Positions 8,748 through 16,454 are shown, counted from the first letter of the stretch. The stretch is 64,000 nt of DNA from Candidatus Ideonella esbjergensis (GCA_016710065.1 JADJLP010000012.1:1-64000), one strand, 5' to 3'. Numbers and translations are program-made. Notes: a model not told the origin generated them from the sequence alone.

Positions 8748-9062
8748 TTATCTGAACGTTCCCTCGACACATTTGCCCGTCGTCAAACTGGACTTCGTGC
8801 ATCGGAAGTTTTGTTGACAAACCTGCGCACAAGCACAACTCTCACTAATTTTATTCTGTAAGGATTGACATGTTTGACGATCTGTCATGCTCTTCACGCA
8901 AAACTCCTTGTATTCTTCCTTCTCGGCTTTGCAGGTTCTTTCGTAACTCCCGTAGCCGTAACAACCGGATGCATGGCAGATTGAATCCTTTGGAGTCGCT
9001 ATCGCGCACGAGAGCATCAGCCCCGCCATAAAGATACGTTGTGCAGTGAAGAAACTCCTCAT
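8748..9062 (-). CDS. Small cysteine-rich secreted protein
   Basis: The product is 104 residues from the ATG at 9062; a TTG three bases upstream is less likely. An N-terminal hydrophobic stretch (RIFMAGLMLSCAIA) looks like a signal peptide. The mature part carries about ten cysteines, several in C-x-C or C-x3-C arrangements (CACAQVC, CQQNFRC). This suggests a compact disulfide-stabilised periplasmic or secreted domain. No family is recognised. It shares low GC and orientation with the SPOR gene. The flanking gaps (8533-8747 and 9063-9282) are AT-rich and show no other gene. Confidence 0.55.
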   Translation of the reverse strand: MRSFFTAQRIFMAGLMLSCAIATPKDSICHASGCYGYGSYERTCKAEKEEYKEFCVKSMTDRQTCQSLQNKISESCACAQVCQQNFRCTKSSLTTGKCVEGTFR

Positions 9063-9282
9063 CAACCATACTCATTTAAACTGTGCAAATTGGCAAGAGC
9101 GTCGTATAGAAAACTCTTCTAATACTCGCAGTCCTCATTTTCGCGCCTCAAAAGCCAGCACGCTGGTAGAAATTTTACATCAGAAACCAACCGTCTTCAA
9201 TGGGTACTCTCCGCCAGCCCGTGCATGAGCACGCCATCGCGGCAACCAACGTAGGTCGCAGGCGGTCCCAAGGATTGAGGCA

Positions 9283-9663
9283 CTAAAGCAAGATCTCTGT
9301 GTTTGAAGGCTGATCTGACCAGCTCTTTGCCTTCCGCAACAACGCCTGCGCCGTCAGCAACGAGCCCTTGTATCGCACTTGGTGCTCGTCAACGTAGCAG
9401 ACGTACTCCGCGATGATCTGGCGAAGCAAATGGCCGCGATTGGTAGCGGCATCCTCGGCGATCTCGTCAAGGCGTTTCAGAAGATCGACCGGAATGCGAA
9501 ATGTGGTGACCCGGGTGCGGGCCGCTGCGATCTGCCGCCGTTCAGCGTCAGCGGCCTTGGCGGCATGGTGAATCGAAATCACGGACTCTCGAACGGCTTG
9601 CCTGATGGGCGAAGCGCTGGGCTCCGATTCATTGTCCTGCGCAGGATAGAAGATGATCGTCAT
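9283..9663 (-). CDS. Ribbon-helix-helix DNA-binding protein
   Basis: The product is 126 residues. The segment TRVTTFRIPVDLLKRLDEIAEDAATNRGHLLRQIIAEYV has the beta-strand/helix/helix pattern of CopG/Arc repressors. It is preceded by an acidic and basic N-terminal extension. The ATG at 9663 follows AAGGGA. It diverges from the polymerase-like gene with an intergenic region of about 60 bp. That region holds GTATT-N7-AATAC (9696-9712), which may be its operator, as autoregulation is common in this family. It may control replication or copy number of the element. Confidence 0.7.
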   Translation of the reverse strand: MTIIFYPAQDNESEPSASPIRQAVRESVISIHHAAKAADAERRQIAAARTRVTTFRIPVDLLKRLDEIAEDAATNRGHLLRQIIAEYVCYVDEHQVRYKGSLLTAQALLRKAKSWSDQPSNTEILL

Positions 9664-9725
9664 GGCGTTGTCCCTTTGATGTGAGTAAGCCTGTCGTATT
9701 AATAGGGAATACACCGCAGCATCCG

Positions 9726-10853
9726 ATGAAGGCCAACCTACTAGTCCCGAGCAGGTACCAGCCAAACTTTTCCGACCCCCGAGTGAGGGCACGGGTCGAG
9801 GCGGTGCTGGCGTTCTGCAAGCCGATGCTTGTCGAGAAGAAGGCGAGGCCCATTTCGAGTGCCACCCTTACCAAGGTATTCGGGAACCAAAAGTCGGCGT
9901 TGGCGGCTCGCCTCAGACACAAACTGCTGCAGCAAGAGGGCACGTACAAGCCCGGGAAGCATTCGTTCTCGTATTTGCTGAAGCGCGAAGGGTACGCAGA
10001 GTTGGCTGCAGCCGTGGGTCAATCGGTCGCCAGTGATCTTGATGTCGCACGCGAAGTGTTCGGATCGATTGCAAGCGGGGTTGAGGTGCCCGAGTACACG
10101 GAACCGACTCCGGGCGCGCGTCGATATCACTCGGTGCAAAACCTGCCGAAGGCGCTGCGTGCGCAGGTGTTCAAGGGCTGGTTCGACTACGACATCGAAG
10201 CAGCGGCGCCAACGCTGGTGTACCAGTTGGCTTGCAAGGTCCTGCGCGATTTGTATCCCGAGAAGACGGCAATGCCGTACCCATCCGTTGCCCGGCTGGT
10301 GCAGGACCGTTCGAGCGTGCGGCAGCACATTGCAGATGTCACTGGGCTGGACATCGCGACAGCAAAGTCGATTGTGGTGGCGCTCTTCTTCGGCGCGAAA
10401 CTTGTGCCGAACGAGAAGCAGGCGATCTATCGGCTCGTCGGCATGGATCGGTTGACGATGTACCGGCTGAAAGCCGATCAGTTCGTGCGGGACTTTCGGC
10501 GCGATGTCGCAGCAATGTGGCAGCTTGTGCTCAATAGCGAAAACGCAAACAACGGGCTTGCGACGTTCAAGGGCGGACCGGTGGTCGCGAAAGCGGCGAC
10601 GAAGAGCAAACAGCGAATGGCCGTTTACCTTCGACTTGAGCGGCTGGTGATCGATGCGGTCGAGTCAGTTCTGTTGGCAGACCAAGCCGTGCACGTGCTG
10701 ATTCACGATGGCTTCATGGTGGGGACGCGGGTTGACTTGAGCCGGGTGGAACAGGTTGTTCGAGAGCAAACAGGGTATTCGATTCGATTGGCTGAGTCGC
10801 GAATGGACGAGGCAGAGTCCGATGAAAGTTTCGAGTTGATTGAGGAGGGATGA
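9726..10853 (+). CDS. Compact protein with family-A-polymerase-like motifs (putative element replication protein)
   Basis: I know no named family for this 375-residue product; a GTG at 9681 would extend it to 390. Numbered from that GTG, three segments match palm motifs of Pol I and T7-type polymerases. Motif A is FDYDIEAAAPTL (Asp169/Asp171, Glu173). Motif B is AKSIVVALFFGA, with Lys229 nine residues before Gly238, as in the Lys-x7-Tyr-Gly of Pol I. Motif C is VHVLIHDGFMV (His342-Asp343). The A-B and B-C spacings (about 60 and 114) are close to E. coli Pol I (53 and 124). The motif B arginine is absent and there is no exonuclease domain. It is paired with an RHH gene and followed by direct repeats, fitting a replication module. 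The polymerase assignment is inference from motifs. Confidence 0.5.
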   Translation: MKANLLVPSRYQPNFSDPRVRARVEAVLAFCKPMLVEKKARPISSATLTKVFGNQKSALAARLRHKLLQQEGTYKPGKHSFSYLLKREGYAELAAAVGQSVASDLDVAREVFGSIASGVEVPEYTEPTPGARRYHSVQNLPKALRAQVFKGWFDYDIEAAAPTLVYQLACKVLRDLYPEKTAMPYPSVARLVQDRSSVRQHIADVTGLDIATAKSIVVALFFGAKLVPNEKQAIYRLVGMDRLTMYRLKADQFVRDFRRDVAAMWQLVLNSENANNGLATFKGGPVVAKAATKSKQRMAVYLRLERLVIDAVESVLLADQAVHVLIHDGFMVGTRVDLSRVEQVVREQTGYSIRLAESRMDEAESDESFELIEEG

Positions 10854-10880
10854 GACGTAAGCCAAAGCAAAGAGGCGGCA

Positions 10881-10901
10881 GAGAGCATATGTTTTACACA
10901 A
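10881..10901 (+). repeat. Direct repeat, copy 1
   Basis: The 21 bases begin GAGAGCATATG and end TTTTACACAA. An identical copy occurs at 10963-10983, and weaker similarity (AAAGCAA...GC) extends about 15 bases upstream of both. This copy runs into CACAA-GTG-TTGTG, a perfect small inverted repeat, which copy 2 lacks. Confidence 0.75.
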
Positions 10902-10962
10902 GTGTTGTGCTGAGAGAAGGCAATGTGAAGTCGTTGAGTGAGCCACAAAGCAAGCGCAGCAA

Positions 10963-10983
10963 GAGAGCATATGTTTTACACAA
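10963..10983 (+). repeat. Direct repeat, copy 2
   Basis: This is identical over 21 bases to 10881-10901 and offset by 82 bp, close to eight helical turns, so both sites would lie on the same DNA face. It includes the CATATG palindrome. It could be an iteron or a regulator-binding site. Confidence 0.75.
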
Positions 10984-11093
10984 CTCTTCAGACCTTCCAT
11001 ACCCCCGACCAGTGACCGTGCCGAACGAACGTAGAGGGGACGACGACGTGGCCGGCGACCTTCCAGATGCCCTGATGTAGGTCTATTTGCCTG

Positions 11094-11140
11094 ACCGGAG
11101 CCGGTGTACCCGGCGACACCTGGGTGAGCCTGGCTCCGGT
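11094..11140. repeat. Nested palindrome
   Basis: The outer arms ACCGGAGCC (11094-11102) and GGCTCCGGT (11132-11140) are perfect 9-bp complements. The interior holds a second inverted repeat, GGTGT...ACACC. There is no T-tract, so it does not look like a terminator. It could be a replication or nicking site, or an RNA fold. Confidence 0.5.
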
Positions 11141-11346
11141 GCCGATCATGTCGCTCGGTTGCCAAGTTGGCCGTCGTACCGAAAGCTGCGGGCCGAGTCG
11201 CAGTAACTGGCCACACTGGCGCGGGTTGCCAATGAACGGGCGAGGATTCCACCGAAACGACGCGTAACGGCTCAACCTGGATTTCGGCCGCTGAATAGGA
11301 TTCACATATCGAGTGATCTTGCTCGATAGCACTAAGGAGAATCCTC

Positions 11347-11535
11347 ATGGCAACCGCTCAAACCCCAAAGTCCGTTGAACCCGCCACCGCCCCGAAGGCC
11401 AAGCGACCCACCGTTTCCATGGTCGAACGCATGAAGGCGCAACTCAGCGCTGCCGCGTTCAAAGCCAAGGTCACGGCTGACGAACTGACCGTGCTGGAAA
11501 CGCACGTGGCCAAGCTGAAATCGCTTCTGTCGTGA
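11347..11535 (+). CDS. Small hypothetical protein
   Basis: The product is 62 residues behind a strong AAGGAG site. The Ala/Pro/Lys-rich N-terminal third looks disordered. The rest is predicted helical with heptad-like spacing (ELTVLETHVAKLKSLL), suggesting a short coiled coil. No family is recognised. Its stop overlaps the next gene's GTG start, so the two are translationally coupled. Confidence 0.5.
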   Translation: MATAQTPKSVEPATAPKAKRPTVSMVERMKAQLSAAAFKAKVTADELTVLETHVAKLKSLLS

Positions 11536-11816
11536 TTGAAGCCTGCCCAGCCAAATTCGCGCTCGGGCAGGTGGTGATCACCCGCCCAGCGCTCGCCCTC
11601 GCTGAATCGCACGGTATCGATGTGATCGACCTCGTGCGTCGTCACGCTTCAGGTGACTGGGGCGACCTGGGCGGACACGACAAAGTGCTGAACGAGGCTG
11701 CGCTCTCAAACGGGAGCCGCATCTTCTCCGCGTACGACGTGCAAGGCGAGCGCTGGTACGTGATCACCGAGTGGGATCGCTCGTACACGACCGTGATGCT
11801 GAGTTCCGCCTACTAG
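11532..11816 (+). CDS. Conserved hypothetical protein common on plasmids and integrative elements
   Basis: The 94-residue product resembles a short family often found on proteobacterial mobile elements and sometimes mislabelled as a type I restriction subunit. Its hallmarks are RHASGDWGDLGGHDK, N-x-x-AL-x-x-GSRIFSAY and WYVITEWDRSYTTVMLSSAY. The biochemical role is unknown. Translation starts at a GTG overlapping the previous stop (GTGA). A rho-independent terminator follows about 90 bp downstream, closing the two-gene unit. Confidence 0.65.
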   Translation: MIEACPAKFALGQVVITRPALALAESHGIDVIDLVRRHASGDWGDLGGHDKVLNEAALSNGSRIFSAYDVQGERWYVITEWDRSYTTVMLSSAY

Positions 11817-11902
11817 GCGAAACGCCAACCCGGACGCGGGTACACAAGGCGGCTTTGGAAACCGTTTCAGACGCCAACAATCAGTGAAACGCTCGACCTC
11901 GC

Positions 11903-11933
11903 GGCCCTTGCCTGACAAGCAAGGGCCTTTTTT
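11903..11933 (+). terminator. Rho-independent terminator
   Basis: The arms GGCCCTTGC (11903-11911) and GCAAGGGCC (11919-11927) form a perfect 9-bp stem with a 7-base loop, followed by six T. It ends the 11347-11816 unit. Confidence 0.9.
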
Positions 11934-12099
11934 GTTGGAATCACCGTTTCGTCGTGCGCCGATTTCGCACGCCGCTTTTGTTTGTGCGTTTTCGCCGCAC
12001 GGCTATTCGCCGCTGTCCGGCCCGAACGCTATCTGCCACCTACTGACTGTATTCTCGCCACGCCTCAAGTTTCCTCACCACTCGACCGACAACCCGTTC

Positions 12100-12531
12100 A
12101 TGTCTTATATCGGCTTCACCGGTTCGCGCACCGGCATGACAGACGCGCAGAAGGTCACCATGGCTCGCCTGCTCGCCGAGCTGCGGCCCAAGCAGGTTCA
12201 CCACGGCGATGCGATTGGCAGTGATGCCGACTTCCACGCACTCGCTCGCGCAACATCGGCGGTCGTCGTGGTTCACCCACCCGAGGACGAGAAAGATCGC
12301 GCGTTCTGCACTGGTGACAGGACACTGCCTGCACTGCCCTATCTCGAACGAAACAAGGCTATCGTGAATGCCTGCACCGTGCTGATCGCGACGCCAGACT
12401 CCGAGAAAGAGCAAGTGCGCTCAGGTACGTGGAGCACGATTCGATATGCGGCACGCGAAAAGAAGATCATGCGCGTTGTGATGCCGAACGGCGAGGTCCT
12501 ATCGGACTACATTCTTCGCTCGAAGAACTAA
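12100..12531 (+). CDS. SLOG-family (DprA/Smf-like Rossmann) nucleotide-binding protein
   Basis: The product is 143 residues from the ATG at 12100. The N-terminal IGFTGSRTGMT matches the glycine-rich loop of SLOG domains. HHGDAIGSDADFHALA matches the second conserved HGD...GSD...A motif. Later parts (LERNKAIVNACTVLIATPDS) fit the fold. SLOG proteins bind nucleotides or nucleic-acid-derived ligands and recur in phage and defence loci. The sequence between the terminator and the start (11934-12099) is open in frame but lacks SLOG features and is probably leader. Confidence 0.7.
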   Translation: MSYIGFTGSRTGMTDAQKVTMARLLAELRPKQVHHGDAIGSDADFHALARATSAVVVVHPPEDEKDRAFCTGDRTLPALPYLERNKAIVNACTVLIATPDSEKEQVRSGTWSTIRYAAREKKIMRVVMPNGEVLSDYILRSKN

Positions 12532-12782
12532 CGGGACAGGCGCGCTAGCGTCTCACCCCACCAGACAAAGTCACCTCCAAGGCCTTCTACGGCCCGCAAC
12601 ACGTACTCGCCGGCTTTCGGTGGACCTTGGGTGGGTGTGTACGACATACAGTCAGCCGTGCCGTCTTCGAAGATCACGTAGTAGTCGTGAAGGACTTGCT
12701 CGTGGTGCGGGTACACCCGCTCACGGACGAACTCGACCCGAGCCACACGTTCCCGCTCGTTGGGTGGATAGTTTTGCAGCAT
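12528..12782 (-). CDS. Small hypothetical protein
   Basis: The 84-residue product is soluble with no known domain. It is rich in Arg/Glu at the N-terminus (NERERVARVEFVRERVYPHH), with a beta-type middle (YYVIFEDGTADCMSYTP). It ends 4 bp inside the convergent SLOG gene. It lies downstream of, and in the same direction as, the phage-type genes at 12795-14714 and is probably co-transcribed with them. Confidence 0.45.
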   Translation of the reverse strand: MLQNYPPNERERVARVEFVRERVYPHHEQVLHDYYVIFEDGTADCMSYTPTQGPPKAGEYVLRAVEGLGGDFVWWGETLARLSR

Positions 12783-12794
12783 GTTTTCTTCCTT

Positions 12795-13160
12795 TCATTT
12801 CCCAAATGCGGTGCAGCCGATGCGCTGCACCTTCTCAAGCGCATTTGCCAACTTCAAGACCTTGCCGACATCGACCGTTCCCTCTTGCAATTGACGGGCG
12901 ATGATCATCAGTTGACCGCTGGCAACTTTGAGGACGTTGCTCTCGAACTGCTCTTGCTCGGCGGCCCGCTTCGCGACAATGTTTTCGCGTCGCGCTTGCT
13001 CAAGTCTTGCTGCAAATTGCTGCTTCTCGTCGTGCCACATTTCACGCGTCGCACGCGCACTCAGCGTGCCACGAGGAACACCCCACTTGGCTTGCACTTC
13101 TGACAGTGTCTGCGCCGTTTCGACGTAGTCACTTTTGATGGATGCCCAATCTGGCTTCAT
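12795..13160 (-). CDS. Small-terminase-like DNA-binding protein
   Basis: The product is 121 residues from the ATG at 13160. The segment DWASIKSDYVETAQTLSEVQAKWGVPRGTLSARATREMWHDE has the helix-turn-helix signature of phage small terminase subunits. A long helical, Lys/Glu/Gln-rich oligomerisation region follows. Its ATG overlaps the stop of the glycosyltransferase gene (ATGA), so the genes form one transcript. No large terminase, portal or capsid gene is present, so packaging is unlikely here. It may instead be a relic or a regulator. Confidence 0.55.
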   Translation of the reverse strand: MKPDWASIKSDYVETAQTLSEVQAKWGVPRGTLSARATREMWHDEKQQFAARLEQARRENIVAKRAAEQEQFESNVLKVASGQLMIIARQLQEGTVDVGKVLKLANALEKVQRIGCTAFGK

Positions 13161-14080
13161 AGCGTCCTCAGCGACATGCCGTAGTTGTTTGGGGCTTGGG
13201 GCAGCACAGCGCCCTCGCACAGAATCAGCCTGTTCTTTCGAAACGGCCGGTAGTTCACTTTGTGGTGAACACGTCCGAACCGCCACGTCACCTTGGCTAC
13301 GTCGGGATGCACCTTGACTAGCATCTCTGACTTTGCGGTTGTTCCTCCGTCGGCATATCGACCTTGGCCAACGACCCCTTCGCGGTGATAGAACTCAGCG
13401 GTGTTTCCACCACCCATCGCTTGCGTCTGCATCTTGTGTTGCAAGAATGCGTTGAATTCAATCGTGCACCAGCCGGCCTTCAACATGTCCAGCGATAGGA
13501 TCGTGTCCTCGTTGTACCGGCCACGCCAGCGGAACGGTGCGTCATTGCGAATCAGGTTGCACGAGTAGATGCGCGTATTCCGATAGATGGGTGGGTTCTT
13601 CTGGCGGTCCATCACGAAGAAGTCATAGTTCGGCCCGGCCATCGCGACATTCACGTACCGCGCGCTGTAGTCCTCCATTGCGCGGAACAGACCAGGGCTG
13701 ACGCACTTGATCCTTCGGTTCCGATGCAGCCGCAGGAAATGGCTGATGTTGTCGTCCATGACCCAGTGCCACGGAGCGCCGCTGTCGATGCTGTGCTCCC
13801 ACGCGAAGTTTCGCGCAGGCCCTGGCCCTGGCCCTGTGCCGCGAGTCTGCCCGAGGGCGTCACACGACTCGTACGACTTCTTGTAGCTCATGTCCAGCTC
13901 AATGACGGTGGTGGCTAGACCACGAGCAGAAACTGCCGCTCTGTACGCGTCGCCCTCTTGCGGTTCGACCACGATGAAGTGCTGAACGCCCATCTCAGTG
14001 AGGGTGGTCGACGTCATCATGTACTGGCTGCGCCCCTTGCTGACCACGTACAGCGGGTGCTGCGGGAAGTGCTCACGCAT
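13157..14080 (-). CDS. TET-associated glycosyltransferase (TAGT) of phage DNA hypermodification
   Basis: The 307-residue product matches the phage TAGT family closely along its length. Conserved blocks include PLYVVSKGRSQ, HFIVVEPQEGDAY, ARNFAWEHSI, WHWVMDDNI (the DDN metal/nucleotide-sugar motif), AMEDYSARYVNVAMAGPNYD and FRWRGRYNEDTILSLDMLKAGWC. In phages these enzymes add sugars to hydroxymethylcytosine made by TET/JBP dioxygenases. No TET/JBP gene or cytosine methylase is seen in the window. Its substrate must come from off-window genes or the host, or it is an orphan. It overlaps the ParB-like gene by 8 bp. Confidence 0.8.
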   Translation of the reverse strand: MREHFPQHPLYVVSKGRSQYMMTSTTLTEMGVQHFIVVEPQEGDAYRAAVSARGLATTVIELDMSYKKSYESCDALGQTRGTGPGPGPARNFAWEHSIDSGAPWHWVMDDNISHFLRLHRNRRIKCVSPGLFRAMEDYSARYVNVAMAGPNYDFFVMDRQKNPPIYRNTRIYSCNLIRNDAPFRWRGRYNEDTILSLDMLKAGWCTIEFNAFLQHKMQTQAMGGGNTAEFYHREGVVGQGRYADGGTTAKSEMLVKVHPDVAKVTWRFGRVHHKVNYRPFRKNRLILCEGAVLPQAPNNYGMSLRTL

Positions 14081-14714
14081 AGATCATCCCCGCTGATTGG
14101 CGCTTGACGTGCAGCGGGTACCACATGTATTTGGTCTTATCGGTAAGGTTCTGACCGACCAGCTTGGCGAACGCATCAACTGCCGCTTGATCAGGGAAGT
14201 GCAAAGCAATCGAGCGGAACGGCTTGTCGTCGGTCAGACTGAAGTCAGGCATCCCGCTCCAGTCGGCGTCATTTGATGCCGGCGCACCTGCCCCCGCCGC
14301 CACCTCTGCTAGATCTTTCGGAACCTCTTCGAACAGTGCCATGATTTCGACGTGGTTGAACCCAGTCAAACTCATGTCGAGGTCGGAGATGTTGTTCAGC
14401 TCCGTGAGCAACATTTCAGCATCCCAACCAGCGTTCAGTGCGATCTTGTTGTCCGCAATCACGTACGCCGCTTTCTGCGCTTCGCTAAGCCCAGTCAGCA
14501 CGATGCACGGCACCGTTTCCAGCTTCAGCTTCTTTGCGGCCAGCACCCGACCTTCGCCCGCGATGATCGTGTTCTTTTCATCGATCAGGACCGGATTCGT
14601 GAAGCCGAACTCTTTGATTGACGCGGCAAGTTGCGCGATTTGCGCCTCGTTGTGCGTGCGCGAATTGCGCTCGTATGGAATGAGGTCTTCGACCTTCATT
14701 TGAACCAGATTCAT
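14073..14714 (-). CDS. ParB-like protein of a phage DNA-modification cluster
   Basis: The product is 213 residues. The N-terminal ParB/sulfiredoxin-type domain shows IPYERNSRTHNEAQIAQLAASIKEFGF and the GEGR motif (IIAGEGRVLAAKKL). The C-terminal part ends in YMWYPLHVKRQ...Y, a tail I associate with phage ParB proteins that travel with TAGT genes. The ATG at 14714 (MNLVQMKVEDLIPY) fits the domain start; upstream in-frame sequence is not conserved. ParB-type domains here may bind CTP or act as nucleases; which is unknown. It heads the ParB-TAGT-TerS transcript. The 156 bp upstream separate it from the recombinase. Confidence 0.75.
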   Translation of the reverse strand: MNLVQMKVEDLIPYERNSRTHNEAQIAQLAASIKEFGFTNPVLIDEKNTIIAGEGRVLAAKKLKLETVPCIVLTGLSEAQKAAYVIADNKIALNAGWDAEMLLTELNNISDLDMSLTGFNHVEIMALFEEVPKDLAEVAAGAGAPASNDADWSGMPDFSLTDDKPFRSIALHFPDQAAVDAFAKLVGQNLTDKTKYMWYPLHVKRQSAGMIYA

Positions 14715-14870
14715 GCTGCTTCCACCTGTTGTTGCGATGGAAGAATCATCTTTTCCAGAGGTATACGTGACGATAATCGCCGGGTACATTGCATTATTAG
14801 TGTGTATAACGCGCGCGTAAAAAACGGCCCTGCTGTGGGCCGTAAAAGGCTGCAAAAGGCTGCGATGTGC

Positions 14871-16454
14871 TCAGACCGGCTTGAGCATTCGGTTCCGACG
14901 CTTGGGCGAACCGCCGAAGCCTTGCTTCGGCAGGAAGTAGTTCAACTTCGCGCCCTCGACTGCAATTGGGCCGTGCAACTCCATCACACGAAGATAAACG
15001 TCTTCGCCACTGCGCTTCTTGTAGTGCTTTAGTTCCTTGGTGAGGACGATCTTCGTCAGCAGCCGCTTCATCGAGGCCTGCATCTGCAGCCGCAGCTCTT
15101 CGAGTGCCGGTCCAGGCGTTTTCTTCATGGCGTTGTGCTTGTCGTACAGGGCCATCGCCACGTCGTAAGCATCCTTCGAGCTTGTGGGCTTCTGCACCGT
15201 TTTGATCGCGCGTTCGAGCGCATCGATTTCGATTTCAATGGTCTGCATACGCTCGGCCACCTTGCTCATGCCACCAGCATAGGACTTGCCTGCTTCGACC
15301 AACTGCATGAGGTTGTCGAGAGCCGCTCGGCGTTCAGCGAGTTCGCCACGGATTGCGACTGCAGGGTCATCGAGCACTTCGCCATCGCTCAACAGCAGTT
15401 CGTTCCGCTGGTAGAGAAAGTCCTGCAGGATTGCCGACTCGACGCTACCGTACGGGTGTCGTGGGGCATCGCACCCGACGTTGCTGTACGCCTTCAGGCA
15501 CTGTAGGTAGTAGTGCGGTGCAGTGCCACTCACATACCGCATTCGCGAGCCGCACTCACAGCGAATGATCCCACTGAACAGATTCGCGACTGTGTTCCCT
15601 TTCCGACCCCCCGTGCCACGCCGCCGCGCAATGTGCCCCTGCACCGCGTAGAACACTTCTGGCTTGATCACTTGCGGGTAGTACCCCTCAATGGGGTCGG
15701 CCTTCGCTTTCTTGGGGGTGTAAGTGCCAATGACCGAGCTGTTCTTGAGCATCGCCATCACGATCCCCGGCTCCCAGTACTCTGCCGTCGCCATTGTTGG
15801 CACATGCTTGTCATTGAGAATGGTCGCGATCTTTGGTGCACCAAACCCCGACGCAGCGTGTTGAAAGATCATCTCGACGACCTTGACCTTCTTGGGAATG
15901 ACCTTCCACTCGGTGCGCTTCTCGTTCAGTTCGAGCCACGATGGCCCGACTGCCGTTAGGATTTCTCCGCGTTCTCGCTTCCCCGCCCACGAGGACTTGA
16001 TCCGACGAGATTTGGTCGCCGATTCCTCATTCGCCCGTGCCATCACAGCAAGAGCCATGATCAACTTCGTCCAGTTCTCACGAATGGACTCTCGTGTGTA
16101 CTCCTGCTTGTCGGTGAGTGTGACAAGCACGATCCCACGCTTCACAATGCTCATGAACGTCTCAAGAGCGTCTAGAACCTCTTCGCGCGAGACGCGGTCG
16201 AGTGACTCCACCAATAGAAAGGAGCCCTTCGGAATGATCTTGTCGTCGACCGCCTTCAGGAATGCGCCGAGTGCGCCGTCAACCGCGTTCTTGCCCTTGA
16301 AGGCCGAGATGCCTAGGTCTTGGTATGACCGTTCGTCGAGGAAAAGTCCGTGCTGTGTTGCGTACGCTCTGGCGAGCCCGACTTGCCGCCTCATTGAGTC
16401 TCCAAGCTCCTGGGCCTTGGACGAGAAACGGACGTACGAATAGGCCGTGTGCAT
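14871..16454 (-). CDS. Large serine recombinase (integrase of the element)
   Basis: The product is 527 residues. The resolvase domain starts with the canonical YVRFSSKAQ, in which Ser11 is the nucleophile. The recombinase domain follows (WKVIPKKVKVVEMIFQHAASGFGAPKIATILN). A zinc-ribbon cysteine set (RCECG...QCLKAYSNVGC) and coiled-coil-rich C-terminus are typical of phiC31-like integrases. The gene begins about 25 bp from the point where chromosomal DUF455 sequence resumes and reads into the element, the usual position beside attL/attR. It is the best candidate for having inserted the element into DUF455. Confidence 0.92.
   Translation of the reverse strand: MHTAYSYVRFSSKAQELGDSMRRQVGLARAYATQHGLFLDERSYQDLGISAFKGKNAVDGALGAFLKAVDDKIIPKGSFLLVESLDRVSREEVLDALETFMSIVKRGIVLVTLTDKQEYTRESIRENWTKLIMALAVMARANEESATKSRRIKSSWAGKRERGEILTAVGPSWLELNEKRTEWKVIPKKVKVVEMIFQHAASGFGAPKIATILNDKHVPTMATAEYWEPGIVMAMLKNSSVIGTYTPKKAKADPIEGYYPQVIKPEVFYAVQGHIARRRGTGGRKGNTVANLFSGIIRCECGSRMRYVSGTAPHYYLQCLKAYSNVGCDAPRHPYGSVESAILQDFLYQRNELLLSDGEVLDDPAVAIRGELAERRAALDNLMQLVEAGKSYAGGMSKVAERMQTIEIEIDALERAIKTVQKPTSSKDAYDVAMALYDKHNAMKKTPGPALEELRLQMQASMKRLLTKIVLTKELKHYKKRSGEDVYLRVMELHGPIAVEGAKLNYFLPKQGFGGSPKRRNRMLKPV

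Larger units (their letters stand above)
10854..11346. other. Non-coding region with direct repeats and palindromes, possible replication origin
   Basis: This stretch of about 490 bp follows the polymerase-like gene and shows no convincing gene. Its left part has two copies of a 21-base repeat 82 bp apart. Its right part has a nested palindrome. It ends in the ribosome-binding site (AAGGAG) of the small gene at 11347. Position and structure suggest an origin or a small-RNA locus. A 227-residue minus-strand reading frame crosses it but looks non-coding. Confidence 0.35.

Noticed and set aside
9726..10853. Reverse transcriptase or retron-type palm protein
   Set aside because: There is no YxDD box. 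The motif C is LIHDGF and motif B has the Lys-x8-Gly of family A polymerases, so an RT assignment does not fit.
10881..10983. CRISPR array
   Set aside because: Only two copies of a 21-base unit with a 61-base gap and no cas genes; not a CRISPR.
10665..11348. Minus-strand 227-residue reading frame across the repeat region
   Set aside because: It overlaps the 3' end of the polymerase-like gene, has no family features and spans the direct repeats and palindromes; non-coding structure explains the region better.
12795..13160. Intact prophage packaging module
   Set aside because: Only a small-terminase-like gene is present; no large terminase, portal, capsid or tail gene is seen in the window.
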